From the NCBI RefSeq assembly GCF_014698825.1, contig NZ_JACJTT010000024.1:1-64000 (forward strand): 64,000 bases of DNA, written 5' to 3'. Below are positions 53,213 through 62,403 of the stretch, piece by piece. The notes below the pieces were generated by a model, which saw only the letters and a list, made by a program, of their open reading frames with translations, had not been told where the DNA came from and did not search any database. Every line of letters starts with the position of its first letter. The stretch's first letter is position 1. The translations under genes were made by a program, and so were the position numbers. This DNA comes from Richelia sinica FACHB-800 (GTDB taxonomy: Bacteria > Cyanobacteriota > Cyanobacteriia > Cyanobacteriales > Nostocaceae).

Positions 53213-54610
53213 TCAAGACAGCCATTTAGCTAGTTTGTCTATCCAAGGTTTACGAATCCATAGCAAGCACAGGCCCAAGGTGGAAAATACAGAACCTGCT
53301 GCTGCTCCCGCTAAAACAAAGCCTTTTTTGGGTGCTGTGGGTTGTTCGGCTAAACTTGGTTCGACTAACATTTGGACTAAAGGATAGGCAGCAAAAATAT
53401 CTCCTTGTCCTAAATCTAATTTGGTGAGTGTAGATGCAAACAAGGCTTCGGCAATTTGTTCATCACGTTTCAGGTTTTCCAATTTGCTTTGCTGTTGTGA
53501 GAGTAGTTCTAGACGTTGCTCTAGACGCTTTATCTCTAAATCTAATGCGGTAATTTGAGCTTTGTATCCTTCTAGGTCTGATTGGTAAGACACTAAACTT
53601 TGAAATAAGGCATCTCTGCCTGAACCATTTACAGCTAAAGCTAAACGATTTAAGGTTTCTATGGTCAGAGGTTTATTTAACAGTGATTTACTTTTTTGTA
53701 GGAGAGCAGTTAAGGCTGATTCCTGCTGTATTTTTTCTCTAATAACTTGGGGATGGTTAACACCAAATTTAGTGATGAGAATTTCCAACTTGGCACTGGA
53801 TGCACTGTAATCTTTGAGGTTTTGTTGAAATATTTGGTCGGCATGGAGTAGAAAGGCATCTGCGGCTTCTTGGGGAGAAAGTCCCAAGTTATTGATGAGT
53901 TGTTGAAGTCGGCTATTGGTTAACTGTGCTTGGGCTTGAGCTTCTGCTCTTTGTCTGCGTAACTGCTCGATGTTGGAAGACAAGTTACCCAATTGTTCTG
54001 GATAGCTTAGACCAGAACGCATTTTATAATCGGAGAGGCGTTTTTGTGCCTGTTCTAGTTTGCGTTGGGCAGAAAGGAGGATTTTTTCCGTGGGGCTTTT
54101 GCGTTGATTAATTTCTCCGGCTCTTAAGGAATTGATTTGATTGACCATGGCTTGATATAGGGCCAGGGATTTCTTGCGTGCATCTTCTGGACTTTTACCG
54201 GTGACTTCAAACTTCATGATAGTGGTATTGTCTAACAGTTTAATTCGCGGCTTGCTAAATTCCTTGACAGGCATTTTGGCGATCGCTGCTGCTGCTTCTA
54301 CAATGGGTTCACTAGTAAAAATATATTCATAGTTGGCTCTAGGGTCATAAGTTGAACTACCTAAGGCAGAACCGCTGGAAGATGTGGCCTGACCAATACC
54401 AGGTAAGTTGACGTTTACACCAAAACTAGCGCCCGTCAGGATGAGAGCAAATTCGCTCGTATAGACTGGTTTAGTAACTTTCAAATATTGCAGGGATGAA
54501 CCCCAAATCAACGTGTTACCCAAGGCACTGAGAATGAGATAGCGCAGCCAACGGCCTTTGAGCCAATTTCCCAAATTTCCCATCTTGAACATGAATAGCG
54601 GCTGTGTCAT
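53213..54610 (-). CDS. Wzz/GumC-like chain-length and export protein
   Basis: A 465-residue polysaccharide co-polymerase. The N-terminal membrane helix is near residues 22-42 (RYLILSALGNTLIWGSSLQYL) and the C-terminal helix near 430-450 (GFVLAGAAAGSVFSTLGLCLLW), with the Pro-rich PSLAEQPTAPKKG before it typical of Wzz. A Wzz domain covers about 45-165 and a long periplasmic coiled coil about 180-400. It has no fused cytoplasmic BY-kinase domain. Its start overlaps the wza-like stop by 4 bases (ATGA), so they are translationally coupled. It would determine chain length and bridge to the outer-membrane exporter. Confidence 0.88.
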   Translation of the reverse strand: MTQPLFMFKMGNLGNWLKGRWLRYLILSALGNTLIWGSSLQYLKVTKPVYTSEFALILTGASFGVNVNLPGIGQATSSSGSALGSSTYDPRANYEYIFTSEPIVEAAAAIAKMPVKEFSKPRIKLLDNTTIMKFEVTGKSPEDARKKSLALYQAMVNQINSLRAGEINQRKSPTEKILLSAQRKLEQAQKRLSDYKMRSGLSYPEQLGNLSSNIEQLRRQRAEAQAQAQLTNSRLQQLINNLGLSPQEAADAFLLHADQIFQQNLKDYSASSAKLEILITKFGVNHPQVIREKIQQESALTALLQKSKSLLNKPLTIETLNRLALAVNGSGRDALFQSLVSYQSDLEGYKAQITALDLEIKRLEQRLELLSQQQSKLENLKRDEQIAEALFASTLTKLDLGQGDIFAAYPLVQMLVEPSLAEQPTAPKKGFVLAGAAAGSVFSTLGLCLLWIRKPWIDKLAKWLS

Positions 54611-55635
54611 CTGAACAAATCTCGAATGATGGAAAGAGGATTTAAGATCGTGTTGAGGATGTCCCGAAATTCCACAACCTTGGAGTCATAACAGGCGACA
54701 ATATCGTTAGCCTGAAGAAAAGGGTTGTTGGCATCATTGGTGGAATTGACGAGTATGTCGTTGATTGGACGTTGCAAATATTTAGTTTTGCCTGTTAACT
54801 GTTCGGTGGTGACGAGGATGGCTCTGCGTTCAGCGTTAGTACCTCTAGTACCCCCTGCACAGTTGGCGGCTGTGACTGCATGGGAAAAGCGAGAGCCATA
54901 GGGGAAGGATGTGGCATCACGACCAATACCAGACACTGCATTACCTGTGGCTGGTACGGTGAGGTTAGAAAGAAATACTTTCACACCTGTGGGGGTAATT
55001 TGGGAAGGACGCACCAGGTCATTTTGCATTTTCCCAGAATCGGGGACGATAATGCGATCGCCTGCAATTAACGGTATATCTGCAAAGGGTTCGCCTGTTA
55101 ATACACCAGATAAATCCACTGTACGGGCTTGACCATCGCGGATCAGTTGAACGTTTTTGAGATCCGCTGTGGGTTTGACTCCACCAGCATCACGGACAGC
55201 GGCTGTCAAGAAACGGTTGGGGGGATATTGTCCAGCTACGGGTACGGGTGGTTGGGTTTTTTCTCCGGGAGACAGTTCATTAATCACTACTCTGCCTGGT
55301 AAAAAGGTAGACCCACTCACAAATACTTCTATGGTAGACCACTGCACTACTAGCAAATTGACGCGGAGGAAGGAAGGTTGAAAAAAAGCGCCATCAATCA
55401 AAGCTGTGGTGAGATTCTCCTCTACTTGCTCTGGTTCTAAGCCCACTACAGGCAAGGGTTTGAGATAGGGAATTTCTAAATTGCCTTCTACGTTCACTTC
55501 AAAAATTCCACTGAACTCTTCTCCCTCCGGGATACTTATCTTGACGCGATCGCCTGGAGATAGGGGTAATGCCCACGCAGGTGTGGTCAAAGCTAAGGTT
55601 GCAACGATGGTATTAAATATTAAATGTTTCAGCAT
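54607..55635 (-). CDS. Wza-like polysaccharide export outer-membrane protein
   Basis: About 342 residues. I start at the ATG at 55635 (MLKHLIFNTIVATLALTTPAWALPLSPGD), which gives a clean signal peptide ending AWA; a start four codons upstream is also possible. There is no lipobox Cys at the cleavage site, unlike E. coli Wza. The Poly_export domain is LSPGDRVKISIPEGEEFSGIFEVNVEGNLEIPYL; SLBB-like segments follow (EVFVSGSTFLPGRVVINE, PLIAGDRIIVPDSG). It would form the outer-membrane channel for the polysaccharide polymerised by the downstream genes. It is first in a leftward operon, divergent from the glycosyltransferase operon. Confidence 0.9.
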   Translation of the reverse strand: MLKHLIFNTIVATLALTTPAWALPLSPGDRVKISIPEGEEFSGIFEVNVEGNLEIPYLKPLPVVGLEPEQVEENLTTALIDGAFFQPSFLRVNLLVVQWSTIEVFVSGSTFLPGRVVINELSPGEKTQPPVPVAGQYPPNRFLTAAVRDAGGVKPTADLKNVQLIRDGQARTVDLSGVLTGEPFADIPLIAGDRIIVPDSGKMQNDLVRPSQITPTGVKVFLSNLTVPATGNAVSGIGRDATSFPYGSRFSHAVTAANCAGGTRGTNAERRAILVTTEQLTGKTKYLQRPINDILVNSTNDANNPFLQANDIVACYDSKVVEFRDILNTILNPLSIIRDLFR

Positions 55636-55827
55636 TGCCGGAAACAACCCCTAAGTAGCTACTGCGGAAATTCGTGCAAATTTAGACATTAATCATTAGT
55701 AATATTGCTAGGGAAAAAAGTAAGTCGCAATTAAACCTAGAAATTAAAATTTATTTTACTGTATTCGTTGAGATGGAGAATACGCTTTCTACCAATTTAA
55801 CTAACTGTCCAGCTAGTTCGGAGGGGT

Positions 55828-55843
55828 GTAATTACGTAATTAC
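55828..55843. promoter_or_regulatory. Perfect 16-bp palindrome GTAATTACGTAATTAC
   Basis: The sequence equals its own reverse complement and lies about 190 bp upstream of the Wza-like gene. It is a candidate operator for a dimeric regulator; the regulator is unknown. Confidence 0.55.
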
Positions 55844-56147
55844 CGCTAATAATTAATGATAGTAATCCGGGAAAATAGTGAAATTCAAGACTTATAGCCT
55901 GAGGGAATTAATCAAAAAAAATATACAAATTTTGTTTGACAATTTAGTTCCATTAGAGATATAAAAATAATACAGGGTTTTTAAAAGAACGCATCTCTCC
56001 TCAGTAACGCTGTTTGCTATCTTAGGAAGTGCTGAACATCTACTAATCACAAGGCAATCAGCGATGAAAACAACCCAGTGGCTTTTCAGGGGGAAAGCCA
56101 TTTAGCTGGATTTTAAATCCCTATTTATTTCCGTCTGGGTTAATTAA

Positions 56148-56202
56148 TAATTCTTGGAATCTACAAACTCCTGGATTTATCTAAGGGGTCCATTCAACAT
56201 CC
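56148..56202. repeat. 55-bp degenerate direct repeat, copy 1
   Basis: Shares TAATTCTTGG, ACTCCTGGATTTATCT, GGGGT and CACATCC-like blocks in the same order and spacing with copy 2. About four fifths of positions agree by eye. Confidence 0.8.
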
Positions 56203-56225
56203 AAAATCCGAAATTGGATGAACCA

Positions 56226-56280
56226 TAATTCTTGGATAGTCACAACTCCTGGATTTATCTGTGGGGTAAATTTCACATCC
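56226..56280. repeat. 55-bp degenerate direct repeat, copy 2
   Basis: The second copy starts 78 bp after the first and ends about 120 bp before the pyruvyltransferase start codon. Confidence 0.8.
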
Positions 56281-56402
56281 TGAAAAGGGATAATATCAGG
56301 ACAGCCAAATCATCACAGCTGTTGTTGGGTAGCATGGTTGCTGAACCTAACAGATTTCTATCGGGCATCTACCAAATCAATTAACTCTGAGAATCTCCAT
56401 TT

Positions 56403-57461
56403 ATGGGACTCACTATTGGTCTGGTAAACACTTATTCAACTCTTAATATTGGGGATGCAGCTATCTATAGTGCCTTAACTGCTTTAGCCGGGGATGCTAG
56501 GGTTGTGGCTCAATTTCCAGATGCTGTACCGAACTATATTCCTGGTCTGCAAATTTTGCCGCACCTGGGTCATTGCGATGCCTACATTAGTGTCGGTGGG
56601 GACATTTTTAATAATGCCCGTGAAGGTTTGATTACCAAAGCTTTCATTCGCAATTTGCTTCAGTTAAGGCGATCGCCCAAACATACCTTTGTGTTTGGTC
56701 AGTCTATCCCTCGCTCATGCCATGGTATCAGTTTTCGTGCCTTGACCTTATGTTTGCGTCAATTGGCAGCGGTTTGCGTGCGAGATAGTGAAAGTCATCA
56801 CCGACTCACCCAAGCTGGTGTACCAGCAATTTTGTCCTTTGATGCCGCATTTGCTTTAGCGGTGAGTGAGGAAGCTAAAGACCTAGCACAACAACTATTC
56901 CAAGCCCTGGATGTCCAACCAGAATTAGCAGCTTTGATTTCTCTGCGGACATTTGACTCCATGTACCCCCATGACAATCAGCAATTTCTACAGCAACTTG
57001 TATCCGTAAGTCAGCAATTCCACCACCAGGGATATCAACCTGTATTGCTGATTCAGTCCCAAGCCTACGGTGCTGATAACGATTTGCTGATGGCAGAGGA
57101 AATTGTCAAACAAGTACCGCAACTGAAAATTTTTAATCCCTTTACTTTGCCTCATCCACTACCGAGTTGGCAATTGGTCATGGGTGCATTGGCGATTTCT
57201 CGTTTGATTGTGGCCATTAGATATCACACTTCCGTATTAGCCTTGGCTAGTGGTCGCGTCCCCTTTAACTTGTACTACTCAAATAAGGGCAGAGATTTAA
57301 CGAAACGCCTAGAAATTCCCGGTTGTAGCCTCGAAGAATTTCACCCAGACACCCATGTAGATGCGATCGCTGCCACCGCTACAGCTACTTTTGACCATGA
57401 AGCTATTCGTCAACGGGTCAAACAGGATTTTCAACAATGTTATAGCCGAGTCAGTCGTTAA
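56403..57461 (+). CDS. Polysaccharide pyruvyl transferase family protein
   Basis: A 352-residue member of the CsaB/polysaccharide pyruvyl transferase family. The N-terminal GLVNTYSTLNIGDAAIYSALT, then ISVGGDIFNN, FVFGQSIPR, VCVRDSESHHRL and ALISLRTFD fit the two-domain GT-B-like fold. Near the C terminus IVAIRYHTSVLALASGRVPFNLYY carries the conserved Arg-x-His. It would add a pyruvate ketal from PEP to a sugar of the exopolysaccharide, giving acidic groups. It is first gene of the rightward operon; the next gene starts at or within 60 bp of its stop. Confidence 0.9.
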   Translation: MGLTIGLVNTYSTLNIGDAAIYSALTALAGDARVVAQFPDAVPNYIPGLQILPHLGHCDAYISVGGDIFNNAREGLITKAFIRNLLQLRRSPKHTFVFGQSIPRSCHGISFRALTLCLRQLAAVCVRDSESHHRLTQAGVPAILSFDAAFALAVSEEAKDLAQQLFQALDVQPELAALISLRTFDSMYPHDNQQFLQQLVSVSQQFHHQGYQPVLLIQSQAYGADNDLLMAEEIVKQVPQLKIFNPFTLPHPLPSWQLVMGALAISRLIVAIRYHTSVLALASGRVPFNLYYSNKGRDLTKRLEIPGCSLEEFHPDTHVDAIAATATATFDHEAIRQRVKQDFQQCYSRVSR

Positions 57462-57521
57462 ATGTTGATGCACATAGATATAGGCAGAACTCCTATTGAA
57501 CAGTTCAAAAAATCCAACTCT

Positions 57522-58520
57522 ATGAAACCCAAAATTTGCCATTTTTTAGGTGGTCAAGGCATGGGCTGGACTGGTGGCATTAAAGCCACATTAAAAAGTC
57601 TAGAAATGTCCTGGCTGGCAGAAAAATTTGAGTTTATCACTGCACCTTTATCAGCAGCAGATAGTGTGATATCCCAACAACAGCCAGATGTGATGATAGT
57701 TCATGCGGCTTCCTCTTGGCGGGGGTTAATGCCACTGTGGAAGCTGCATCGTCGGGGCAAATTGATTATTAATGAACATCACTACTGTGCAGGATTTGAA
57801 GCCTTTAATGTGCCTTCAGCGACTCGGTTTCATACCATGTTGAAGCTGGCATATGGAATGGGCGATCGCATCGTTACTGTTTCCCAGGCCCAACGCCATT
57901 GGATGCTGAAAAACAAATTAACCACAGCGGCAAAAATTTCTGTTATTCCCTTCTCCCGCTCAATTTACCCCTTCTTCAATACCCCTGCCAAACCCAGATT
58001 GTCCCACCAACCCTTGGTATTAGGTGCCTATGGTAGATTTTCTCTGCAAAAAGGCTTTGATGTTCTCATTCATGCGGTCAAACAACTGTCTCCTGACCAA
58101 GTGGAATTACAAATTGGTGGTGGAGGCAACGACGAAAGCAAATTAAAGCAACTAGCTGCTGGTTGTCCCCACATTAAATTTGTGGGACGCATTGATGATG
58201 TGCCTGGTTTTTTGAGTCAGTGTGATGCGGTGGTGATTCCTTCCCGTTGGGAACCTTGGGGTAACGTCTGTTTAGAAGCTAGGGCAGCTGGTAAACCGAT
58301 TATCGCCTCAGCAGTAGATGGCTTGAGTGAACAAATTCAAGATTTTGGTCTACTGATTCCCCCAGACAACTCAGTGGCATTAGCGAAAGCAATTCAGCAA
58401 CTCATTGATTTACCTGCGGTGGAATTAGAACGTCAGGGTCAACAGGGAAAAGCTTCAGCCATCAATTCTTGGCAAAATTACCTGACTAACTGGGAAAGGT
58501 TGCTGGAGGAGATGATATGA
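57522..58520 (+). CDS. Glycosyltransferase family 4
   Basis: A 332-residue retaining GT-B glycosyltransferase from the ATG at 57522 (MKPKICHFLGGQG). An in-frame ATG at 57462, directly after the previous stop, would add 20 residues lacking the first beta strand. The C-terminal half is a standard GT4 domain: GAYGRFSLQKGFDVLIHAVKQL, LQIGGGGNDESKLKQLA, FVGRIDDVPGFLSQCDAVVIPSRWEPWGNVCLEARAAGKPIIASAVDGLSEQI, with the E-x7-E motif as EPWGNVCLE. It uses a nucleotide sugar to extend the lipid-linked repeat unit on the cytoplasmic face. It overlaps the flippase gene by 4 bases. Confidence 0.92.
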   Translation: MKPKICHFLGGQGMGWTGGIKATLKSLEMSWLAEKFEFITAPLSAADSVISQQQPDVMIVHAASSWRGLMPLWKLHRRGKLIINEHHYCAGFEAFNVPSATRFHTMLKLAYGMGDRIVTVSQAQRHWMLKNKLTTAAKISVIPFSRSIYPFFNTPAKPRLSHQPLVLGAYGRFSLQKGFDVLIHAVKQLSPDQVELQIGGGGNDESKLKQLAAGCPHIKFVGRIDDVPGFLSQCDAVVIPSRWEPWGNVCLEARAAGKPIIASAVDGLSEQIQDFGLLIPPDNSVALAKAIQQLIDLPAVELERQGQQGKASAINSWQNYLTNWERLLEEMI

Positions 58521-59794
58521 AAGCCATTGGGCAAACCTTAGCAGCTTTCAAAACCGACCGCTTTATCCGCAATATTGGCTGGATGGGTGCATCGGAATTA
58601 GTCATTAGAGTCTTTCGTCTGGTGACGACAGTGATTCTTGCACGGTTTCTTAGTCCAGAAGATTATGGTTTAGCTGCCATAGTGTTGATGACCTATGAAT
58701 TTATTCGTGTCTTCACCCGCAACGGTATCGCTGACAAAATCGTGCAAGCAGAAGAAGGAGATGTAGAGGAACTATGCCGGACTGCCTATGGCTTGAACTG
58801 GTTAATAGCATTGGTCTTATTCACAATTCAATGTTTGGCATCACTAGCGATCGCTAAATTCTACAACAACTCCCATCTCATTCTGCCTATCTGTCTCATT
58901 GCCATTACTTACCTCATTTATCCTTTGGCAATGGTACAAACAGCTTTAATTAGAAGAGAAAATCGTTTAAATATTCTCGCCCTCATTAGTTCCGTTCAAG
59001 TTTCTACAGATAATGTCCTGACAGCTATCTTGGCACTGTCAGGAATGGGTATGTGGGCAATTGTTTTACCAAAGTTATTAGTAGCACCAATTTGGATTAT
59101 TTTAACTTTTAAATATCATTCTTGGCGAATGACCAAATCTTTCACCTTGGATAAATGGCAAAAGATTACATCCTTTGCTAGTCGAATTCTGGGTGTAGAG
59201 TTACTGACAATCTTTAGAGAAAATGTTGACTATCTGTTAATTGGTCGGTTTGTAGGTGTGCAAGCCTTGGGAGTTTATTATTTTGCCTTTAATGCTGGTT
59301 TAGGAATTAGTTTGAGTATCATTAACGCCATCAGAGTTTCCCTATTTTCTGACCTGTGTAACCTCAATCATCAACCAGAAATATTTATCCAACGCTATTT
59401 ACAAAGTATTCGCAAAATCGCTTTTATCATTGTACCTTTCGTCATCTTACAATCCAGTTTAGCTCCCTTTTATGTGCCTCTGGTATTTGGTCATAAATGG
59501 GTAGAAAAAGGAGCAGTTTCTATCTTAATTGTCATTTGTTGTTCAGCTTTATCTCGACCATTCGCTGATGCTGCTTCTTTAATGTTTAGGGCTTTTGGTC
59601 AACCACAAATTGAATTACGCTGGAACATCTTGTTTACCGTATGTTTAGCCTCCGCTATTGGTGTAGGGACACATTGGGGCATCTTGGGTGCTGCGGTAGC
59701 TGTGACAGTTACACATTTAACGTTACAACCCTTGTATACCATCTGGGCAACTCGGCAAAAATTAACCCAATTATTGCAGGAGATTAACCCATGA
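58517..59794 (+). CDS. Wzx-like polysaccharide flippase
   Basis: A 425-residue MOP/MVF-type membrane protein with about 12 hydrophobic segments. The N-terminal GASELVIRVFRLVTTVILARFLSPEDYGLAAIVLM is typical of lipopolysaccharide/oligosaccharide flippases; charged residues within the helices (FRENVDYLLIGRFVGVQALGVYYFAF) also fit. It moves the undecaprenyl-linked repeat unit to the periplasmic face for polymerisation by the Wzy-like protein. Both its start and its stop overlap neighbouring genes by 4 bases (ATGA), indicating tight coupling. Confidence 0.9.
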   Translation: MKAIGQTLAAFKTDRFIRNIGWMGASELVIRVFRLVTTVILARFLSPEDYGLAAIVLMTYEFIRVFTRNGIADKIVQAEEGDVEELCRTAYGLNWLIALVLFTIQCLASLAIAKFYNNSHLILPICLIAITYLIYPLAMVQTALIRRENRLNILALISSVQVSTDNVLTAILALSGMGMWAIVLPKLLVAPIWIILTFKYHSWRMTKSFTLDKWQKITSFASRILGVELLTIFRENVDYLLIGRFVGVQALGVYYFAFNAGLGISLSIINAIRVSLFSDLCNLNHQPEIFIQRYLQSIRKIAFIIVPFVILQSSLAPFYVPLVFGHKWVEKGAVSILIVICCSALSRPFADAASLMFRAFGQPQIELRWNILFTVCLASAIGVGTHWGILGAAVAVTVTHLTLQPLYTIWATRQKLTQLLQEINP

Positions 59795-60726
59795 CCAATA
59801 TTTCTCCCCTAGTCACAGTCATTATTCCTGCTTACAATGCTGCTCGATTTTTACCAGCAACCATCAATTCTATTCAACAACAAACTTACTCAAATTGGGA
59901 ATTATTAATTATCAATGATGGTTCTACAGATGATACTGTAGAAGTAGTCAAAAAATATCAAGAAAAAAATCCTTGTATTCAGTTAATTAATCAGTTCAAT
60001 CAAGGAGTTTCTCAAGCTCGTAATTTAGGAGTTGAAAAGAGCAAAGGTCAATTTATTGCTTTTCTCGATGCAGATGATCAATGGCTTCCTGATAAACTTC
60101 AACAACATCTCAAGCACTTTCAATTTCACCCCCACTTAGGAGTCAGTTTTTCTCAAGTAGAAATTCTCAATCAAGCAGGTGAACCCACTGGACAGGTTTC
60201 TAGTTCCCGTCTCCATCATTTAAAACCAGAACATTTACTATCTGAAAATCCTACTACCACTACTTCTAATTGGGTAGTACGTCGAGAAGTATTTGCTCAA
60301 GTAGGGGGTTTTGCTCCTGATATGAGTTATTCCGAAGACCTGGAATGGTTGTTGCGGGTAATTTGTACTGGACTGTGGGAAATTGAGGGAATAAATCAAG
60401 TTTTGACTCGCTATCGGACTAGTTCAGGTGGGTTATCTTCCCATTTATATCGGATGGAAGATGGGTGGAATCAACTAGTACAAAAAGCGAAAATTTATGC
60501 TCCTCAATTAGTTGAAGATCATTTTGCTTTAGCTCAAGCTTTGCATTTGCGCTATTTAGCTAGAAGGGCATTTAGATTGCATTTACCTGCGGAAGTAGGG
60601 GTAGATTTTATGACTCGTGCTTTGGCTTCTGATTGGCGTTTATTATTTCACCAACCACATCGGACTGTATTAACCTTAATGGCTGTGTTTGGGGATTTAT
60701 TAATGGAGAAAATTCTATTTATATAA
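59791..60726 (+). CDS. Glycosyltransferase family 2 (first copy)
   Basis: A 311-residue inverting GT-A glycosyltransferase. PLVTVIIPAYNAARFLPATINSIQQQTYSNWELLIINDGSTDDT, GVSQARNLGVEKSKGQFIAFLDADDQWLP (DxD as DADD) and SEDLEWLLRV (catalytic Asp/Glu) are all present. The C-terminal 80 residues are helical (HLRYLARRAFRLHLPAEVGVDFM). It is closely related in layout to the next gene and probably arose by duplication. It is coupled to the flippase by a 4-base overlap. Confidence 0.92.
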   Translation: MTNISPLVTVIIPAYNAARFLPATINSIQQQTYSNWELLIINDGSTDDTVEVVKKYQEKNPCIQLINQFNQGVSQARNLGVEKSKGQFIAFLDADDQWLPDKLQQHLKHFQFHPHLGVSFSQVEILNQAGEPTGQVSSSRLHHLKPEHLLSENPTTTTSNWVVRREVFAQVGGFAPDMSYSEDLEWLLRVICTGLWEIEGINQVLTRYRTSSGGLSSHLYRMEDGWNQLVQKAKIYAPQLVEDHFALAQALHLRYLARRAFRLHLPAEVGVDFMTRALASDWRLLFHQPHRTVLTLMAVFGDLLMEKILFI

Positions 60727-60784
60727 AAACCTAAGAACATCAATGATTAAATAAACTAATTTTCACCTTCCATCTATTAATTTT

Positions 60785-61807
60785 ATGCCAAAAATATCCG
60801 TAGTTATCCCTGTTTACAACTCTGAAAAATCCGTAGCAGAAACCCTAGCATCTGTTATCGCTCAGACCTACCGAGATTTAGAGATTATTATTGTTGATGA
60901 TGGTTCAACTGATAAAAGTATAGAAATTTGTCAACGATTTAAAGATGAGCGTATTAAAATTGTTCATCAACAAAATCGCGGTTTGGCTGGAGCTAGAAAT
61001 ACTGGTATTCGTCATGCTCAAGGAGAGTTTATAGCTTTTGTTGATAGCGATGATTTATGGTTGCCAGAAAAGCTAGAAAAACATCTACACCATTTACAAC
61101 ATTCACCACAAGTAGGATTAAGTTTTTCCCGTTCTCGTTTTATTGATGAGCAAGGTACACCTTTGGGTATTTATCAAATGCCTAAGCTGATCAATATTAC
61201 TCCCGGATATTTGTTTTGCCGTAATCCTATTAGTAATGGTTCTTCAGTAGTAATTCGTAGGGAGGTTTTAGATGCAATTAAATTTGAAGCGAATTTGTAT
61301 GGAGAAATCGAAGATTTTTACTTTGATGATCGATTTCGTCAATCTGAAGATATTGAATGTTGGTTGCGGATTGCACTGACAACTAATTGGCAAATAGAAG
61401 GTATTCCTGAAGCACTAACACTCTATCGTTTAAATCGTAGTGGGTTATCGGCTAATATTTTCAAACAATATGAATCTTGGGAACAAGTTCTCATTAAAAC
61501 TCAAGCTTATCAGCCTGAGTTTATTGAAAAATGGGGTGATAAAGCCAGAGCTTATCAATTGCGATATTTATCAAGAAGAGCCACAAGAGAACGAGCAAAT
61601 GCCATAGCTGTTGATTTAATCAATCAATCTTTAAGGTTACATTGGCAGATGCTATTGGAGGAACCTAGACGCACTTTCATTTCTATAATTGCTGCCTATC
61701 TATTATGGTTATTACCCAAATCAACCTACCAATGGTTGGAGAAAGTAATCATGCAAATTACTGGCTCAAATCAGCAAAAACGAATTCAAAAGGAACAAAT
61801 TAGTTAG
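60785..61807 (+). CDS. Glycosyltransferase family 2 (second copy)
   Basis: A 340-residue GT2 enzyme with the same architecture as the preceding one: ISVVIPVYNSEKSVAETLASVIAQTYRDLEIIIVDDGSTDKS, AGARNTGIRHAQGEFIAFVDSDDLWLP (DSDD), SEDIECWLRIAL, and a matching C-terminal helical part (YQLRYLSRRATRERANAIAVDLI). The paralogous pair probably adds two different sugars to the repeat unit. It begins 58 bp after its paralogue and ends 64 bp before the PssD-like gene. Confidence 0.92.
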   Translation: MPKISVVIPVYNSEKSVAETLASVIAQTYRDLEIIIVDDGSTDKSIEICQRFKDERIKIVHQQNRGLAGARNTGIRHAQGEFIAFVDSDDLWLPEKLEKHLHHLQHSPQVGLSFSRSRFIDEQGTPLGIYQMPKLINITPGYLFCRNPISNGSSVVIRREVLDAIKFEANLYGEIEDFYFDDRFRQSEDIECWLRIALTTNWQIEGIPEALTLYRLNRSGLSANIFKQYESWEQVLIKTQAYQPEFIEKWGDKARAYQLRYLSRRATRERANAIAVDLINQSLRLHWQMLLEEPRRTFISIIAAYLLWLLPKSTYQWLEKVIMQITGSNQQKRIQKEQIS

Positions 61808-61871
61808 GAAAAGCTCACAATCTAAAAATATCTAATTTTTTACACCCAAATTAGCAAATCAAGGTAAATCT

Positions 61872-62324
61872 ATGAAATTTTTATTAGTTTGTTCTTCCGG
61901 TGGTCACTTTAAAGCTCTACAACAATTACATCCTTTTTGGGAAAACCAAGAGCGCCTTTGGGTGACTTTTCGCACTGCAACTACAGAAGCAGAATTAACT
62001 GAAGAAAAGGTGTTTTGGGCTTATAGTCCGACCAATCGTAATTTCCCTAATTTTTGCAGAAATTTACTGTTAGCTTGGCAGGTAATTAGAAAAAATCGAC
62101 CAGATGTAATTATTTCCACTGGTGCGGGTGTAGCTGTACCTTTTTTGATTCTGGGTAAATTATTCGGCAAAAAAACTATATTTATTGAATCAATTACGCG
62201 GATTAATACTTTAAGCCTCTCAGCTAAATTGACTTTGCCTTTCTTGAGCATTCTATACGTACAATGGCCGCAATTACAAGCCCGTTATCCTCAAGCTGAA
62301 CTTGTACTTCCTCAAGAGTTATAA
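61872..62324 (+). CDS. PssD/Alg14-like glycosyltransferase subunit
   Basis: A 150-residue protein that matches Alg14/PssD: MKFLLVCSSGGHFKALQQLHPFW, WVTFRTATTEAEL, RPDVIISTGAGVAVPFLILGKLFGKKTIFIES. This is the N-terminal (acceptor and membrane-docking) half of a split GT28-like transferase. The catalytic half is encoded by the next gene, 79 bp downstream. In rhizobia and streptococci such pairs add glucuronate or galactose to the lipid-linked primer; the donor here cannot be told from sequence. Confidence 0.9.
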   Translation: MKFLLVCSSGGHFKALQQLHPFWENQERLWVTFRTATTEAELTEEKVFWAYSPTNRNFPNFCRNLLLAWQVIRKNRPDVIISTGAGVAVPFLILGKLFGKKTIFIESITRINTLSLSAKLTLPFLSILYVQWPQLQARYPQAELVLPQEL

Positions 62325-62403
62325 AGTTATTGGGAATGAACAATTGCTCAAAAAATAGAAAAAATATTGCACATTATTTGCCCCCTCAATCCCTGTCAAA
62401 ATT

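Larger units (their letters stand above)
55636..56402. promoter_or_regulatory. Divergent EPS control region
   Basis: A gap of about 770 bp between the divergent Wza operon and the pyruvyltransferase operon. It contains a GTATTC/GAATAC inverted pair (55761-55783), a perfect 16-bp palindrome (55828-55843) and two 55-bp degenerate direct repeats (56148-56202, 56226-56280). No gene is visible. Promoters for both operons must lie here. Confidence 0.65.
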
